A DNA stretch of 64,000 nucleotides from Hymenobacter sp. DG25A (GCF_001280305.1 NZ_CP012623.1:3534001-3598000), one strand, 5' to 3'; positions 8,299-17,417 are shown, counted from the stretch's first letter. Made by a program: numbers and translations. Notes: generated by a model from the sequence alone, not told the origin.

Positions 8299-9777
8299 AT
8301 GGCGGTAAAATCATATCTAACCCCCTTGTTAGCTGTTATGTCTCCTCTAACCCGCGCAAGAGTTACGCAGTACGCCTTGGGCCTGGCGCTGCTGGCCGGC
8401 CTAGGCTCCTGCAGTCAGAAAACCATCTCGGGCACGGCGGCCACGGCACCGCCTGCGCCCGCCGCGGCTCCGGCCCAGCCGGCCGTATCGTCGTTCCAGA
8501 TTCCGGTGGAGTATTACACCCTGCCCAACGGCCTGAAGGTGATTCTCTCCCCGGACCACACCGCGCCCACGGCCACCGTAGCGGCCTACTACAACGTGGG
8601 TTTCCGCAACGAGCCCCGCAACCGCACAGGCTACGCGCACTTGTTTGAGCACCTCATGTTCCAGGGCTCCCGGAACCTGGGCAAGATGGAGTTCATAAAC
8701 CTGATTCAGAAGAATGGTGGTTTGCTGAACGGCTCCACCCGCTTCGATTTTACCAACTATTTTGAAGTAGTGCCCTCCCACAAGCTGGAGACGATTCTCT
8801 GGGCCGAAGCCGACCGGATGCGGGGTCTTGCCATCACCCAGGCCAGCCTCGCCAACCAGCAAGGGGTAGTAAAAAACGAGGTGCGCGTAAACGTGCTCAA
8901 CCAGCCCTACGGCGGCTTCCCCTGGCTGGATATGCCCCAGAAAGCCAACCAGAACTGGAACAACGCCCACAACTTCTACGGCGACTTGAAAGACCTGGAC
9001 GCGGCCACCCTGCCCGATGCCCAGGCCTTCTTCAAAACCTACTACGCGCCCAACAATGCCGCCCTGGCCGTGGTAGGCGACTTTGAGCCCGCCGAAGCTA
9101 AAAAGTGGGTAGAGAAGTACTTCGCCAACATTCCCAGCGCCCCGCAGCCTCCCAAGCCCGATATTTCCGAGCCCCGCCAGGAAAAGGAGCAGCGCTTCAC
9201 CAAGGATGATAAGCTGGCCACCAAGCCCGCGCTGGCTTTCGCCTACCACATGCCCGACCGCAACACGCCGGAGTATTATGCCCTCATTCTGCTGGACCAG
9301 ATTCTGCTGCAGGGCAAAGACTCCCGCCTCTACCAAGCGCTGGTGCAGAAGCACGGCTACACCGATAACGTGAACGGCGGCATCAATTACCTCGGCAACG
9401 CCTTCAACTACTCCGGCCCCATGCTCTGGATGGGCGATTTAATCTATGATCAGTCGGTGAAGTCTGACTCCGTGGTGAGCGTGCTGGATCAGGAAATCAA
9501 CCGCCTGGCCAAAGGCGGCATTGATCAGGCCACCCTGGACCTGGCCGTGGTAAAGCTGCGCTCCACCCTCTACGACCAGCTTTCCGGCTCCGATAACTTC
9601 GGCCGGGCCGATATGCTGGCCTCGTTTGCCTTATTCGATAACAACCCCGCCCGCATCAACACGCTGGAAGAAGAGTTCCGGAAAGTGACGCCCGAAATCA
9701 TGCAGCGCACCATTCAGGAATACCTGCGGCCCACCAACCGCACCCTGCTCATTGTGAATCCATTGGCTAAAAGTTAA
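8299..9777 (+). CDS. M16 family zinc metallopeptidase, catalytic subunit (lipoprotein)
   Basis: This 492-residue insulinase/pitrilysin-type peptidase is predicted to sit in the periplasm on a lipid anchor. The inverted zinc motif HLFEH is at residues 114-118, and the downstream zinc ligand Glu194 (KNEVR) is about 76 residues later, as in active M16 enzymes. A lipobox (LGSC) lies near residue 38, preceded by a hydrophobic stretch and followed by a Pro/Ala linker. An in-frame ATG at 8338 would give a more compact signal peptide and may be the true start. The next gene begins 12 bases downstream and encodes an M16 homologue without the zinc motif, so the two likely form a heterodimer with an active and an inactive subunit. 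Confidence 0.92.
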   Translation: MAVKSYLTPLLAVMSPLTRARVTQYALGLALLAGLGSCSQKTISGTAATAPPAPAAAPAQPAVSSFQIPVEYYTLPNGLKVILSPDHTAPTATVAAYYNVGFRNEPRNRTGYAHLFEHLMFQGSRNLGKMEFINLIQKNGGLLNGSTRFDFTNYFEVVPSHKLETILWAEADRMRGLAITQASLANQQGVVKNEVRVNVLNQPYGGFPWLDMPQKANQNWNNAHNFYGDLKDLDAATLPDAQAFFKTYYAPNNAALAVVGDFEPAEAKKWVEKYFANIPSAPQPPKPDISEPRQEKEQRFTKDDKLATKPALAFAYHMPDRNTPEYYALILLDQILLQGKDSRLYQALVQKHGYTDNVNGGINYLGNAFNYSGPMLWMGDLIYDQSVKSDSVVSVLDQEINRLAKGGIDQATLDLAVVKLRSTLYDQLSGSDNFGRADMLASFALFDNNPARINTLEEEFRKVTPEIMQRTIQEYLRPTNRTLLIVNPLAKS

Positions 9778-9789
9778 CCTTATCACGCC

Positions 9790-11244
9790 ATGAAAATGCT
9801 ACTGAACGGGCTGCTCTGCGTGGCCCTTATTACGGCCGGCACGCCGGCCGCGCTGGCCCAGGTCAAACCCAAGGTAAAACCCGTTTTAATCGATAAATCA
9901 CCGGCCCAAACCACCCCTAAGGAAACCCCGCCGCCCGGCAGTACGCCCCGTGACTTTACCCTGCCGGAAAAAGAAGAATTCACGCTGTCCAACGGGCTGA
10001 AAGCCAAGTTGGTGCCTTACGGTGAAGTGCCCAAAGTAACCATGCTGGTGGCTATTCAGGCTGGCAACGTGCACGAGGAAGCCAACCAGGTAGGCGTTGC
10101 CGATCTACTGAGCAAGCTGCTCAGCGAAGGCACCACCACACTTTCGGCCACGCAGCTGGCCGATAAAATTGCCCGCATGGGCGGCTCCCTAAACGTTTCC
10201 GTGGGCGGCGACCAGACGCAGATTTATGCCTCCTGCCTGAGTGAGTTTGCGCCGGACATGGTGGCCCTGCTGGCTGATGTGGTGCAGCACCCGGCCCTGC
10301 CGGAAAGCGAGCTGCCCCGCATCAAAGCCGACTTTAAGCGGCAGATGAACCTGGCCCGCGCCCAGCCCGGCACCCAGGCCCGCCAGAAATTCTCGGCGGC
10401 TCTCTATGGCAAGCACCCCTACGGCCGCCCCCTACCCACCGATGCCGAGATTGATGCCCTCACCATGGAGATGGTGAAAGCCTTCTACCAGAACCAGTAT
10501 GGCGCTCAGCGCACCGCCATATTTGTGGCGGGCAAGTTTGATAAAGGGGGGCTGCGCGATGCTATTACCAAAGCCTGGAGCGAAATGCCCAAAGGCCCGG
10601 CGCCGCACATTGAGATAGCCAAAGCCCAGACGCGCCCCGACATCATGACCCTGGACCGCCCCGGCGCGCCTCAGTCCACCATCGTCATCGGCTTGCCCGT
10701 AATAGACCCCTCGCACCCCGACTATATTAAGATGCGGGTGATGAACTCCCTGCTGGGCGGCTCTTTCGGCTCGCGCATCACGCGCAACATTCGCGAGGAC
10801 AAAGGCTACACTTACTCGCCCTACAGCTTTCTGGAAACACACTACCGCACCGGCAACTGGAGCCAGAACGCCGACGTGACCACCCAGGAAACCGGCAACT
10901 CGCTCAAGGAAATCATGTATGAGGTAGAGCGCCTGCAGAAGACTCCGCCCTCAGCGGAGGAGCTGAAAGGCATTCAGAACTATGAGTCGGGGCTGTTTGT
11001 GCTGCGCAACTCCACACCGGCCGGCATCATCAGCCAGCTCAATACCCTGGAGCTGCATGGCCTGCCGGACTCTTACCTCACGGAGCAGGTAAAGAACATC
11101 AATGCCGTAACGCCCCAGCAGGTGAGCGAAACCGCCCGCAAATACGTGCGCCCCGAGGCCATGACCATTGTGGTCGTCGGCGACAAGAAAATCATCGACC
11201 CCCAGATCAAGAAGTTTCAGGCCTCGCGCAAGAAGCCTTTGTAA
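9790..11244 (+). CDS. M16 family peptidase-like protein, non-catalytic partner
   Basis: This 484-residue protein has the two-domain M16 fold pattern but lacks the zinc site: where HxxEH should be, it reads VGVADLLSKLL. It keeps the arginine/tyrosine substrate-binding segment of the second half (SRITRNIREDKGYTYSPYS), which in M16B heterodimers belongs to the inactive subunit. A signal peptide (residues 1-24, ending ALAQ) sends it to the periplasm, and a Pro/Lys-rich linker follows. It lies 12 bases after the catalytic subunit gene and ends before a hairpin at 11267-11303, so the pair looks like one transcript. It is likely needed for peptide binding rather than chemistry. Confidence 0.9.
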   Translation: MKMLLNGLLCVALITAGTPAALAQVKPKVKPVLIDKSPAQTTPKETPPPGSTPRDFTLPEKEEFTLSNGLKAKLVPYGEVPKVTMLVAIQAGNVHEEANQVGVADLLSKLLSEGTTTLSATQLADKIARMGGSLNVSVGGDQTQIYASCLSEFAPDMVALLADVVQHPALPESELPRIKADFKRQMNLARAQPGTQARQKFSAALYGKHPYGRPLPTDAEIDALTMEMVKAFYQNQYGAQRTAIFVAGKFDKGGLRDAITKAWSEMPKGPAPHIEIAKAQTRPDIMTLDRPGAPQSTIVIGLPVIDPSHPDYIKMRVMNSLLGGSFGSRITRNIREDKGYTYSPYSFLETHYRTGNWSQNADVTTQETGNSLKEIMYEVERLQKTPPSAEELKGIQNYESGLFVLRNSTPAGIISQLNTLELHGLPDSYLTEQVKNINAVTPQQVSETARKYVRPEAMTIVVVGDKKIIDPQIKKFQASRKKPL

Positions 11245-11266
11245 ACAAGTGGCTTATTACGCTCCT

Positions 11267-11303
11267 CAGAACGGCTGTCCGGTGTTTCCGGGCAGCCGTT
11301 CTG
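11267..11303 (+). terminator. hairpin terminator after M16 pair
   Basis: A 16-base stem with one G-T pair (CAGAACGGCTGTCCGG against CCGGGCAGCCGTTCTG) and a 5-base loop lies 23 bases after the M16 stop codon, followed by GCTTTC. The T-run is weak. Confidence 0.6.
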
Positions 11304-11421
11304 GCTTTCATCCCTCAGTATCGGCAAGTCGCTCATAATCGGTATCAAAGCTTGCAACGCTTCCGCGGCCGGGTGGCTCTTAGGTATAGAAACCACTGGC
11401 TGTTTTTAACTCCCGATAACG

Positions 11422-11859
11422 ATGCGCCCCTTACTGCAAAACCTCTGGCTGGCCGGCTTTATACTGCTGGTATCAGGCTGTCAGCAGCCTGACGTAACCC
11501 CAGAAGTTATTTCCACCGATGCGCACGCGCTGGAACAGCAGTGGGTGTGGGACTCCTACCAGGGCGGGTTTGGCGGCCTGCCCACCACGCCGGTATCGGG
11601 CCCCTCCGTTGTGCAGGAGTTTGCGGCCGATGGTACCCTGATTCGCTACGAGGATGGCCGCGAAGTAGCGCGCACCCCCTATACCCGCGCCCTGGCAACT
11701 TCCCGGATTTACCATGACCAGCGTGACATCATCAAATCCGTAGATGGCTTGCCGGTCATCATTCTCAAACTAACGGCCAACGAGCTGGTAGTGCAGGATG
11801 ACGTGTGGGATGGATTCACCAAGACCTATCACCGGAAGCAGCGCACCCGGAATCCCTAA
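11422..11859 (+). CDS. small lipoprotein of unknown function (lipocalin-like)
   Basis: This 145-residue protein has a lipoprotein signal peptide (hydrophobic LAGFILLVSGC, lipid-modified Cys near residue 20). The mature part holds short beta-strands with a Trp-containing opening (WVWDSYQGGFGG) and a repeated pattern of polar and hydrophobic residues, as in lipocalin-like domains of Bacteroidota. No catalytic motif is visible. It converges on the catalase gene with a shared terminator between them. Function is unknown, and a periplasmic or outer-membrane location is inferred from the lipobox. Confidence 0.75.
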   Translation: MRPLLQNLWLAGFILLVSGCQQPDVTPEVISTDAHALEQQWVWDSYQGGFGGLPTTPVSGPSVVQEFAADGTLIRYEDGREVARTPYTRALATSRIYHDQRDIIKSVDGLPVIILKLTANELVVQDDVWDGFTKTYHRKQRTRNP

Positions 11860-11887
11860 GCGCCAGACAGCTAGTCTCATAAAAACA

Positions 11888-11922
11888 AAACGGCCGGCTT
11901 CCTTGCGGAAGACCGGCCGTTT
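11888..11922. terminator. bidirectional terminator between lipoprotein and catalase
   Basis: A stem built from AAACGGCCGGCTTCC and GGAAGACCGGCCGTTT, with one bulged base and a TTGC loop, sits between two converging genes. A-runs on the left and T on the right let it work in both directions. Confidence 0.75.
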
Positions 11923-11947
11923 GCGTGCAGATAGGCGTGCGGTAAAA

Positions 11948-13462
11948 CTATACAGCGGCGGCAGCCGCCTGCGGATGCTCGGTGGGCATCTCTACATCCA
12001 CGCCCAGGCCTTTAGCAATAGCCATGCCCAGACGGATATCAGCGCGGAACCAGTGGCAGAGCTGGCGCTGGGTGATAAGGTCTTTCCTGGGGCCGCTGAT
12101 GCCGCTCATGGAGCCCACTACGTTATCAATGAGGTTGCGCTGGGCCTGGGCATCCAGCAGGCGAAACAGGTTGCCAGCCTGGGTGTAGTGGTCGTCGTTG
12201 CCGGGGCCTTCGTTGCGGTCGTAGCGAGCGGCAAAGCCGTCGAGCTCCTGGGCGGGCTCGCCCTGGGTCTTGTCTTCCACGGGCCCGTCGAAGGAGTTGG
12301 GGAAGTAGTTAGGACCGGGGCCGCCGTTGTCGCCCAGCGCCATCTGGCCGTCGCGCTGGTAGTTGCTGAAGCCGAAGGGGCAGGCGTTGACGGGCAGGTG
12401 CTCATAGTTGGCGCCCAGGCGGTAGCGATGCGCATCGGGGTAGCTCAGAATGCGGCCCTGCAGCATTTTATCCGGCGAGTAGCCAATGCCGTCCACTACG
12501 TGCGCGGGGGCAAAAGCGGCCTGCTCCACATGGGCGTGATAGTTGGCAGGCACCTGGTTGAGCTCCATTACGCCAACCTGCTGCAGCGGAAACTCGCCCT
12601 GGGGCCACACTTTGGTCAGGTCGAAGGGGTTCCAGCGGAAGTCGCGGGCCTGCTCCTCGGTCATAGTCTGAATGAACATCGTCCACTTCGGGAAGTCGCC
12701 GTTGTCGATGGCCTCCACCAGGTCGTGCTGCGCGAAATCGGGGTTTTCGCCCTTCATGCGGGTCGCGTCTGCGCTGCTGAAGTTCCGGATGCCCTGTTGG
12801 GTACGGAAGTGGAATTTCACCCACACCCGCTCATTCTCGGCATTGATGAGGGAGAAGGTGTGCGAGCCATAGCCGTGCATGTGGCGGTAGCCGTAGGGCG
12901 TGCCGCGGTCCGACATCAGAATCGTGACCTGGTGCAGGCTCTCGGGGTTCAGGCTCCAGTAGTCCCACATCATGGTGGGCGACTTGAGGTTGCTGCGCGC
13001 CTCGCGCTTCTGGGTGTGGATGAAGTCCGTGAACTTCAGCGGGTCTTTCACAAAAAACACGGGCGTGTTGTTGCCCACCAGGTCCCAGTTGCCGTCTTCT
13101 GTGTAGAATTTCAGGGCGAAGCCCCGCGGGTCGCGCTCGGTATCGGCCGAGCCTTTCTCGCCGCCCACGGTGCTGAAACGGGCAAACATCTTACACTCGT
13201 TGCCCACCTTACTGAACAGCCGGGCCCGGGTGAGGTGGGTGATGTCGTGGGTCACGGTGAACTTCCCGTAGGCGCCGCTGCCCTTGGCGTGCACTACCCG
13301 CTCAGGGGTACGCTCCCGGTTAAAGTGCGCCGATTTCTCGTGCAGAAAGTAATCCTGGAGCAGTAGCGGGCCGCGCGCCCCTGCCGACAGCGAGTTTTGG
13401 TTGTCGAAAATCGGGCGACCCGAAGCGGTAGTCAACTTCTTCGGTTGGGTTGATTCTTCCAT
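11948..13462 (-). CDS. katA: catalase (clade 3, small-subunit heme catalase)
   Basis: This 504-residue heme catalase degrades hydrogen peroxide to water and oxygen. The distal His58 is in RVVHAKGSGAYG, the distal Asn131 in VGNNTPVFF, and the proximal heme ligand Tyr341 in RILSYPDAHRYR. The length matches small-subunit clade 3 enzymes, which bind NADPH, and no C-terminal flavodoxin-like domain is present. It has no signal peptide, so it is cytoplasmic. It is divergent from oxyR across a 131-base gap holding an OxyR-like palindrome, and a -7-like element on this strand at 13518-13525 lies downstream of that site. Induction by peroxide through OxyR is therefore likely. The gene name is a family-level choice. 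Confidence 0.96.
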   Translation of the reverse strand: MEESTQPKKLTTASGRPIFDNQNSLSAGARGPLLLQDYFLHEKSAHFNRERTPERVVHAKGSGAYGKFTVTHDITHLTRARLFSKVGNECKMFARFSTVGGEKGSADTERDPRGFALKFYTEDGNWDLVGNNTPVFFVKDPLKFTDFIHTQKREARSNLKSPTMMWDYWSLNPESLHQVTILMSDRGTPYGYRHMHGYGSHTFSLINAENERVWVKFHFRTQQGIRNFSSADATRMKGENPDFAQHDLVEAIDNGDFPKWTMFIQTMTEEQARDFRWNPFDLTKVWPQGEFPLQQVGVMELNQVPANYHAHVEQAAFAPAHVVDGIGYSPDKMLQGRILSYPDAHRYRLGANYEHLPVNACPFGFSNYQRDGQMALGDNGGPGPNYFPNSFDGPVEDKTQGEPAQELDGFAARYDRNEGPGNDDHYTQAGNLFRLLDAQAQRNLIDNVVGSMSGISGPRKDLITQRQLCHWFRADIRLGMAIAKGLGVDVEMPTEHPQAAAAAV

Positions 13463-13517
13463 CGGAGTAAGAGTTATCAGCGTGGACCTCCCGGGCAGTG
13501 TGGCCCTGAGGATGTCG

Positions 13518-13525
13518 CAAAGATT
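13518..13525 (-). promoter_or_regulatory. candidate katA promoter -7 element
   Basis: On the minus strand this reads AATCTTTG, seven of eight positions of the Bacteroidota TAnnTTTG box, 56 bases before the catalase ATG. The OxyR-like palindrome lies about 45-60 bases upstream of it, a common distance for an activator. No good TTG is seen at the -33 position, which fits a promoter that needs activation. Confidence 0.4.
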
Positions 13526-13567
13526 GAGGTTGTTCGTGTATAAGAAAAATCGATTGTTTTTATACTG

Positions 13568-13586
13568 ATATAGCGTGTGTCTATAT
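13568..13586. promoter_or_regulatory. OxyR-like operator in the katA-oxyR gap
   Basis: The sequence ATATAG-N7-CTATAT is a perfect 6+6 inverted repeat with a 7-base spacer. It contains ATAG-N7-CTAT, the core of the classical OxyR half-operator. It overlaps a TATATTTG box (13582-13589) that may be the oxyR -7 element, so binding could activate katA and repress oxyR at once. Confidence 0.6.
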
Positions 13587-13593
13587 TTGCAGG

Positions 13594-14523
13594 ATGAACA
13601 TCCAACAGTTGGAGTACCTGGTAGCCCTGGACACGTACCGGCAGTTTGTACTGGCGGCGGAGAAATGCCACGTCACGCAGCCCACGCTCAGCATGCAGCT
13701 CCAAAAGCTGGAAGAGGAGCTGGGCGTACTGCTTTTCGACCGCACCACCAAAGGCGTGCAGCCCACGGCCGTGGGCGTGAAAGTGGTGCAGCAGGCCCGG
13801 CAGGTACTGCGTGAGGTGCAGCAGCTGCGCGAGGTAGTGCAAGTGGAAAAAAACGAGCTGGTGGGCGAGCTGCGCCTGGGCATCATTCCCACGCTGGCGC
13901 CTTACCTGGTGCCGCTGTTTCTGGTGGAGCTGGTAGAGCGCTACCCCCGGCTGCGCGTGCAGGTAGAGGAGCTGCAGTCAGCACAAATCATTCAGCAGCT
14001 GAAGGATAATCAGCTGGACATTGGCCTGTTGGTTACCCCACTCGAGGACCGGCAGCTGCGGGAGCTGCCGGTTCTGGAAGAACCGTTTCTGGGCTATATC
14101 TCTGAAGACCATGCCCTGTACCAGAAGGCTGCCATCAGCCCCGAGGATATGGGCGCGCCGGGCCTGTGGCTGCTGCAGCAGGGGCATTGCTTCCGCCACC
14201 AGGTCCTGAATATCTGCTCCCCGGCCCCCATAGATACCACGCGGCCTTTCGTGTACGAAAGCGGCTCTATTGAAACCCTGAAGCAGCTGGTGCGCCACAA
14301 CCACGGCTATACGCTGGTGCCCGAGCTGTCCGTACTGCAGGAGCTGGAAAACCCCATGGTGAAGCGCTTTGCCACCCCCGAGCCGGTGCGCGAAATCAGC
14401 CTGGTGGTGCACCACGGGTTTGTGCGGATACCGCTGCTGGCCACCCTGCGCGATATTATCCTGCGCCAGGTGCCTGCCCGGTTGCACACCGGGCAGGCCG
14501 GACAGAAAATCCGGTGGCGGTAG
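13594..14523 (+). CDS. oxyR: hydrogen peroxide-sensing LysR-type regulator OxyR
   Basis: This 309-residue LysR-type transcription factor has an N-terminal winged helix-turn-helix (residues 1-60, with SMQLQKLEEELGVLLFDR) and a C-terminal sensing domain. Cys199 and Cys208 stand in GHCFRHQVLNIC, exactly the spacing and numbering of the redox cysteines of E. coli OxyR, so it should sense peroxide by forming a disulfide. It is divergent from a catalase gene with an OxyR-type palindrome between them. A TAnnTTTG-like box ends only 4 bases before the ATG, so the transcript may be nearly leaderless. The start MNIQQLEYLVAL is the usual one for this family. Confidence 0.95.
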   Translation: MNIQQLEYLVALDTYRQFVLAAEKCHVTQPTLSMQLQKLEEELGVLLFDRTTKGVQPTAVGVKVVQQARQVLREVQQLREVVQVEKNELVGELRLGIIPTLAPYLVPLFLVELVERYPRLRVQVEELQSAQIIQQLKDNQLDIGLLVTPLEDRQLRELPVLEEPFLGYISEDHALYQKAAISPEDMGAPGLWLLQQGHCFRHQVLNICSPAPIDTTRPFVYESGSIETLKQLVRHNHGYTLVPELSVLQELENPMVKRFATPEPVREISLVVHHGFVRIPLLATLRDIILRQVPARLHTGQAGQKIRWR

Positions 14524-14556
14524 CGCATTTTGGTCAAAGGCGCGTAGAACAAGCCC

Positions 14557-15288
14557 ATGGCGGCTCCTCTCACGTTTATTGGCCTGCATTACTGGGCCGG
14601 CTCGGGCCGTGCCTTTCAGCACGTAGCCCGCCGGCTGGCGCCCGAATACTCTTTCCTGGCGCCTGATCTGGGCGGCTTTGGTGGGGCACCCGCTCCGCCC
14701 CAGGGCTTTTCGGTGGATGCGTACGCCCGGCAAATAACCGCCTTCGTTGCGCAGCATTCCCTCACGCGCTACGTGCTGGTAGGGCACAGCATGGGCGGAA
14801 AAATTGCGTTGGCCCTGGCCGCCAACCAGCCGCCCGGGCTGGTTGGTGTAGCGCTGCTGAGTCCTTCGCCGCCCACCCCCGAGCCTATGACTGATGAAGG
14901 GCGCGCCGCCAGTCTGAAGGCCTTCGGAAAAAAAGACAGCGCCGAAAATACCCTGCGCCACATCACGGCCCAGCCGTTGCCTGCGGAGGACCAGGCGCAA
15001 ATTCTGCACGATAACCTGCACAGCAGCCGGCCGGCCTGGGAGGCCTGGCTGCTGCACGGCAGCCGGGAAAATATTGCGGGCCGCCTGGGGAACATTATCG
15101 TACCCTGCCTCCTTTTGGCCGGCGACCGGGACGAGGTGATGTCGCCCTCGGTGCACGGGCTGGAGACCCTGCCGCTGCTGCCACCCGGTACCCCGTTGGA
15201 AATCATTGGCGGGGCCGGGCACCTGCTGCCGTACGAAGCCCCCGGGGAAGTGGCAGAACAGCTGCGCGCTTTTGCCTCCCGGCTCTAA
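14557..15288 (+). CDS. alpha/beta hydrolase
   Basis: This 243-residue alpha/beta-fold hydrolase has the nucleophile Ser78 in VGHSMGGK, an acid in AGDRDE (Asp190 or Asp192), and His222 in GGAGHLLPYEAPG. The opening FIGLHYWAGSGRAF carries the oxyanion region, and a small cap lies between residues about 110 and 160. There is no signal peptide, so it acts in the cytoplasm. It starts 34 bases after oxyR and may share its transcript. The family includes esterases, dienelactone and MenH-type enzymes; the substrate is unknown. Confidence 0.88.
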   Translation: MAAPLTFIGLHYWAGSGRAFQHVARRLAPEYSFLAPDLGGFGGAPAPPQGFSVDAYARQITAFVAQHSLTRYVLVGHSMGGKIALALAANQPPGLVGVALLSPSPPTPEPMTDEGRAASLKAFGKKDSAENTLRHITAQPLPAEDQAQILHDNLHSSRPAWEAWLLHGSRENIAGRLGNIIVPCLLLAGDRDEVMSPSVHGLETLPLLPPGTPLEIIGGAGHLLPYEAPGEVAEQLRAFASRL

Positions 15289-15351
15289 GTTGAAGCTGGA
15301 ATAGCGGATTAGCAGTCGGAAAAACCGAACTTGCTCATCTATTCCCTTCCT

Positions 15352-17358
15352 ATGAAATCCTGGCTTTTCGTGACGCTGTTCGCCTCGCTCACCACCCTCA
15401 CCACCTGCCGGACCGCACTGCCGCCGGATACCTACGAAGCCTACCCCACCTACTCCGGGCCCGATTTGGGCCTGACGTTTGTGCAGGGCCAGGCCCGACT
15501 GCGGGTGTGGGCACCTACCGCCGAGAAGCTGCACCTGAAACTATATACCGAAGGCACGGGCGGCACCCCGGTTGCCGATTACGCCATGCAAAAGTCGACG
15601 GGGGGTACCTGGCTGTATGCCTTGCCCCCGCAGCCGGCCGGCCAGTTTTACGTGGTGCAGGCCACCATTAAGGGCCGGCAGATGGCCGAAGTGCCCGACC
15701 CTTACGTGCATGCCGTGGGCCTGAACGGGCAGCGCGGGGCCCTGCTAAACCCCGCCACCGTAAGCCCCGCGGAGTGGGAAGATGATGTGCGCCCCAAGCT
15801 CCGGCAGGCCACCGATATTATCATTGGCGAGCTGCACGTGCGCGACCTGTCCATGCAGCCGCAGTCGGGCATACAGCACAAAGGCAAGTTCCTGGGCCTG
15901 GCTGAAATAGGCACCCGGGGCCCCGAGGGCGTGAAAACCGGCCTCGACCACCTCTCCGAGCTGGGCATTACCCACGTGCACCTGCTGCCCACCAACGACT
16001 ATGCTTCTATTGACGAAAGCCAGCTGAACGAAAACCGCTACAACTGGGGCTATGATCCGCTGAACTACTCCGTGCCCGAGGGCTCTTACTCCACTGACCC
16101 CGCCGACCCCGCCGTCCGCATCCGGGAAATGAAGCAGATGGTACAGCGCCTGCACCGCCGGGGCCTGCGCCTGGTGCTGGATGTGGTCTACAACCACACG
16201 GCCAATGCCGCCCGCAGCTCCTTTGAGCAGCTGGTGCCCGGCTACTACTACCGCCACAACCCCGACGGCACCCTCTCCGACGCCGCGGCCTGCGGCAACG
16301 AAGTCGCCTCCGAGCGGCCCATGGTGCGCAAGCTCATTGTGGAGTCCGTAGGGTATTGGGCCCGGGAGTACCACGTAGATGGCTTTCGGTTTGACCTGAT
16401 GGGCATTCTGGATATCCGGACCATGCGGGCGGTGCGTACGGCCCTGGACGAAACCGACCATTCCATCTTTGTGTATGGCGAAGGCTGGACGGCCGGCGCC
16501 AGTCCGCTGCCGGAAGCCCAGCGGGCTGTGAAAGCCAACGTGCTGAAAATGGACCGCATAGCCGCCTTCGGCGACGAGCTGCGCGACGGAGTGAAAGGCC
16601 ACTACGCCCGCCAGACCGAGCCCGGCTTTGCCAGTGGCCAGCCCGGGCTGGAGGAAAGCGTGAAGTTTGGCATTGTGGCCGCTACCCGCCACCCGCAGCT
16701 CGATTACAGCAAGGTGAACTACTCCAAAGCGCCCTGGGCCACCACGCCCGCGCAGGCCATCAACTACGTAGCCTGCCACGACGACCGGGTACTCTGGGAC
16801 AAGCTCACGATTGCCAACCCCGGGGCTTCGGAAGCCGAGTTGATCCGGATGGATCTGCTCAGCAACACCATTGTGTTTACTTCGCAGGGGGTGCCGTTTC
16901 TGCCCGTGGGGGATGAGTTTCTGCGCACCAAGGGCGGCTCCCACAACTCCTACAATCTGCCCGATAACGTGAACCAGCTGGACTGGGCCCGCAAGGCAAA
17001 GTATCTGGAGGTTTTTCAATTTTATCAACAGCTGATTGCCTTGCGCAAAGCGCACCCGGCCTTCCGCCTGCCCACGCAGGAGCTAATTCAGCAGCATCTG
17101 GTTTTTCTGCCGGATATGCCGGCCAATACCATTGGCTACCAGCTGCAAAACCATGCCGGCGGCGACGAGTGGGGGACTATTACCGTGCTTTTCAACGGCA
17201 ACCCTGCGCCGGCGGCGGTGGCGGCACCCGCCGGCAGCTATACCGTGGTGCTGCGCGGCCAGCAGATCAATCCCAAAGGCTTGGAAGAACTGGTAGTAGA
17301 ACCCGGCAAACTGCTCGGCCTGCCCGCTGGCGCTGCGCTTCTGCTGGTACAGCCCTAG
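15352..17358 (+). CDS. pulA: type I pullulanase (GH13), lipoprotein
   Basis: This 668-residue enzyme should hydrolyse alpha-1,6 branch points in pullulan, starch or glycogen. An N-terminal CBM48-like beta domain (roughly residues 30-140) precedes the GH13 barrel. The pullulanase signature YNWGYDPLNY is present, then DVVYNHT, the nucleophile Asp348 in GFRFDLMGI, and the acid/base Glu377 in YGEGW. The fourth conserved region reads CHDDRVLWDK, where HDN is usual; the transition-state Asp is kept but the next Asn is Asp. A lipobox (LTTC, Cys19) predicts lipid anchoring. I chose the ATG at 15352, 21 bases inside the longest frame, because it begins the signal peptide. An aquaporin-type channel follows. 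Confidence 0.92.
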   Translation: MKSWLFVTLFASLTTLTTCRTALPPDTYEAYPTYSGPDLGLTFVQGQARLRVWAPTAEKLHLKLYTEGTGGTPVADYAMQKSTGGTWLYALPPQPAGQFYVVQATIKGRQMAEVPDPYVHAVGLNGQRGALLNPATVSPAEWEDDVRPKLRQATDIIIGELHVRDLSMQPQSGIQHKGKFLGLAEIGTRGPEGVKTGLDHLSELGITHVHLLPTNDYASIDESQLNENRYNWGYDPLNYSVPEGSYSTDPADPAVRIREMKQMVQRLHRRGLRLVLDVVYNHTANAARSSFEQLVPGYYYRHNPDGTLSDAAACGNEVASERPMVRKLIVESVGYWAREYHVDGFRFDLMGILDIRTMRAVRTALDETDHSIFVYGEGWTAGASPLPEAQRAVKANVLKMDRIAAFGDELRDGVKGHYARQTEPGFASGQPGLEESVKFGIVAATRHPQLDYSKVNYSKAPWATTPAQAINYVACHDDRVLWDKLTIANPGASEAELIRMDLLSNTIVFTSQGVPFLPVGDEFLRTKGGSHNSYNLPDNVNQLDWARKAKYLEVFQFYQQLIALRKAHPAFRLPTQELIQQHLVFLPDMPANTIGYQLQNHAGGDEWGTITVLFNGNPAPAAVAAPAGSYTVVLRGQQINPKGLEELVVEPGKLLGLPAGAALLLVQP

Positions 17359-17417
17359 CTCAACCGTAGTAACTACACGGGCTATTGGCCGTTGTACCAA
17401 ACCTTAGGTACGACTCC

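Noticed and set aside
11798..13366. 522-codon open frame on the plus strand across the catalase gene
   Set aside because: It is the antisense of a clear catalase. GC-rich codons rarely form stops on the other strand; the translation has no recognisable domain.
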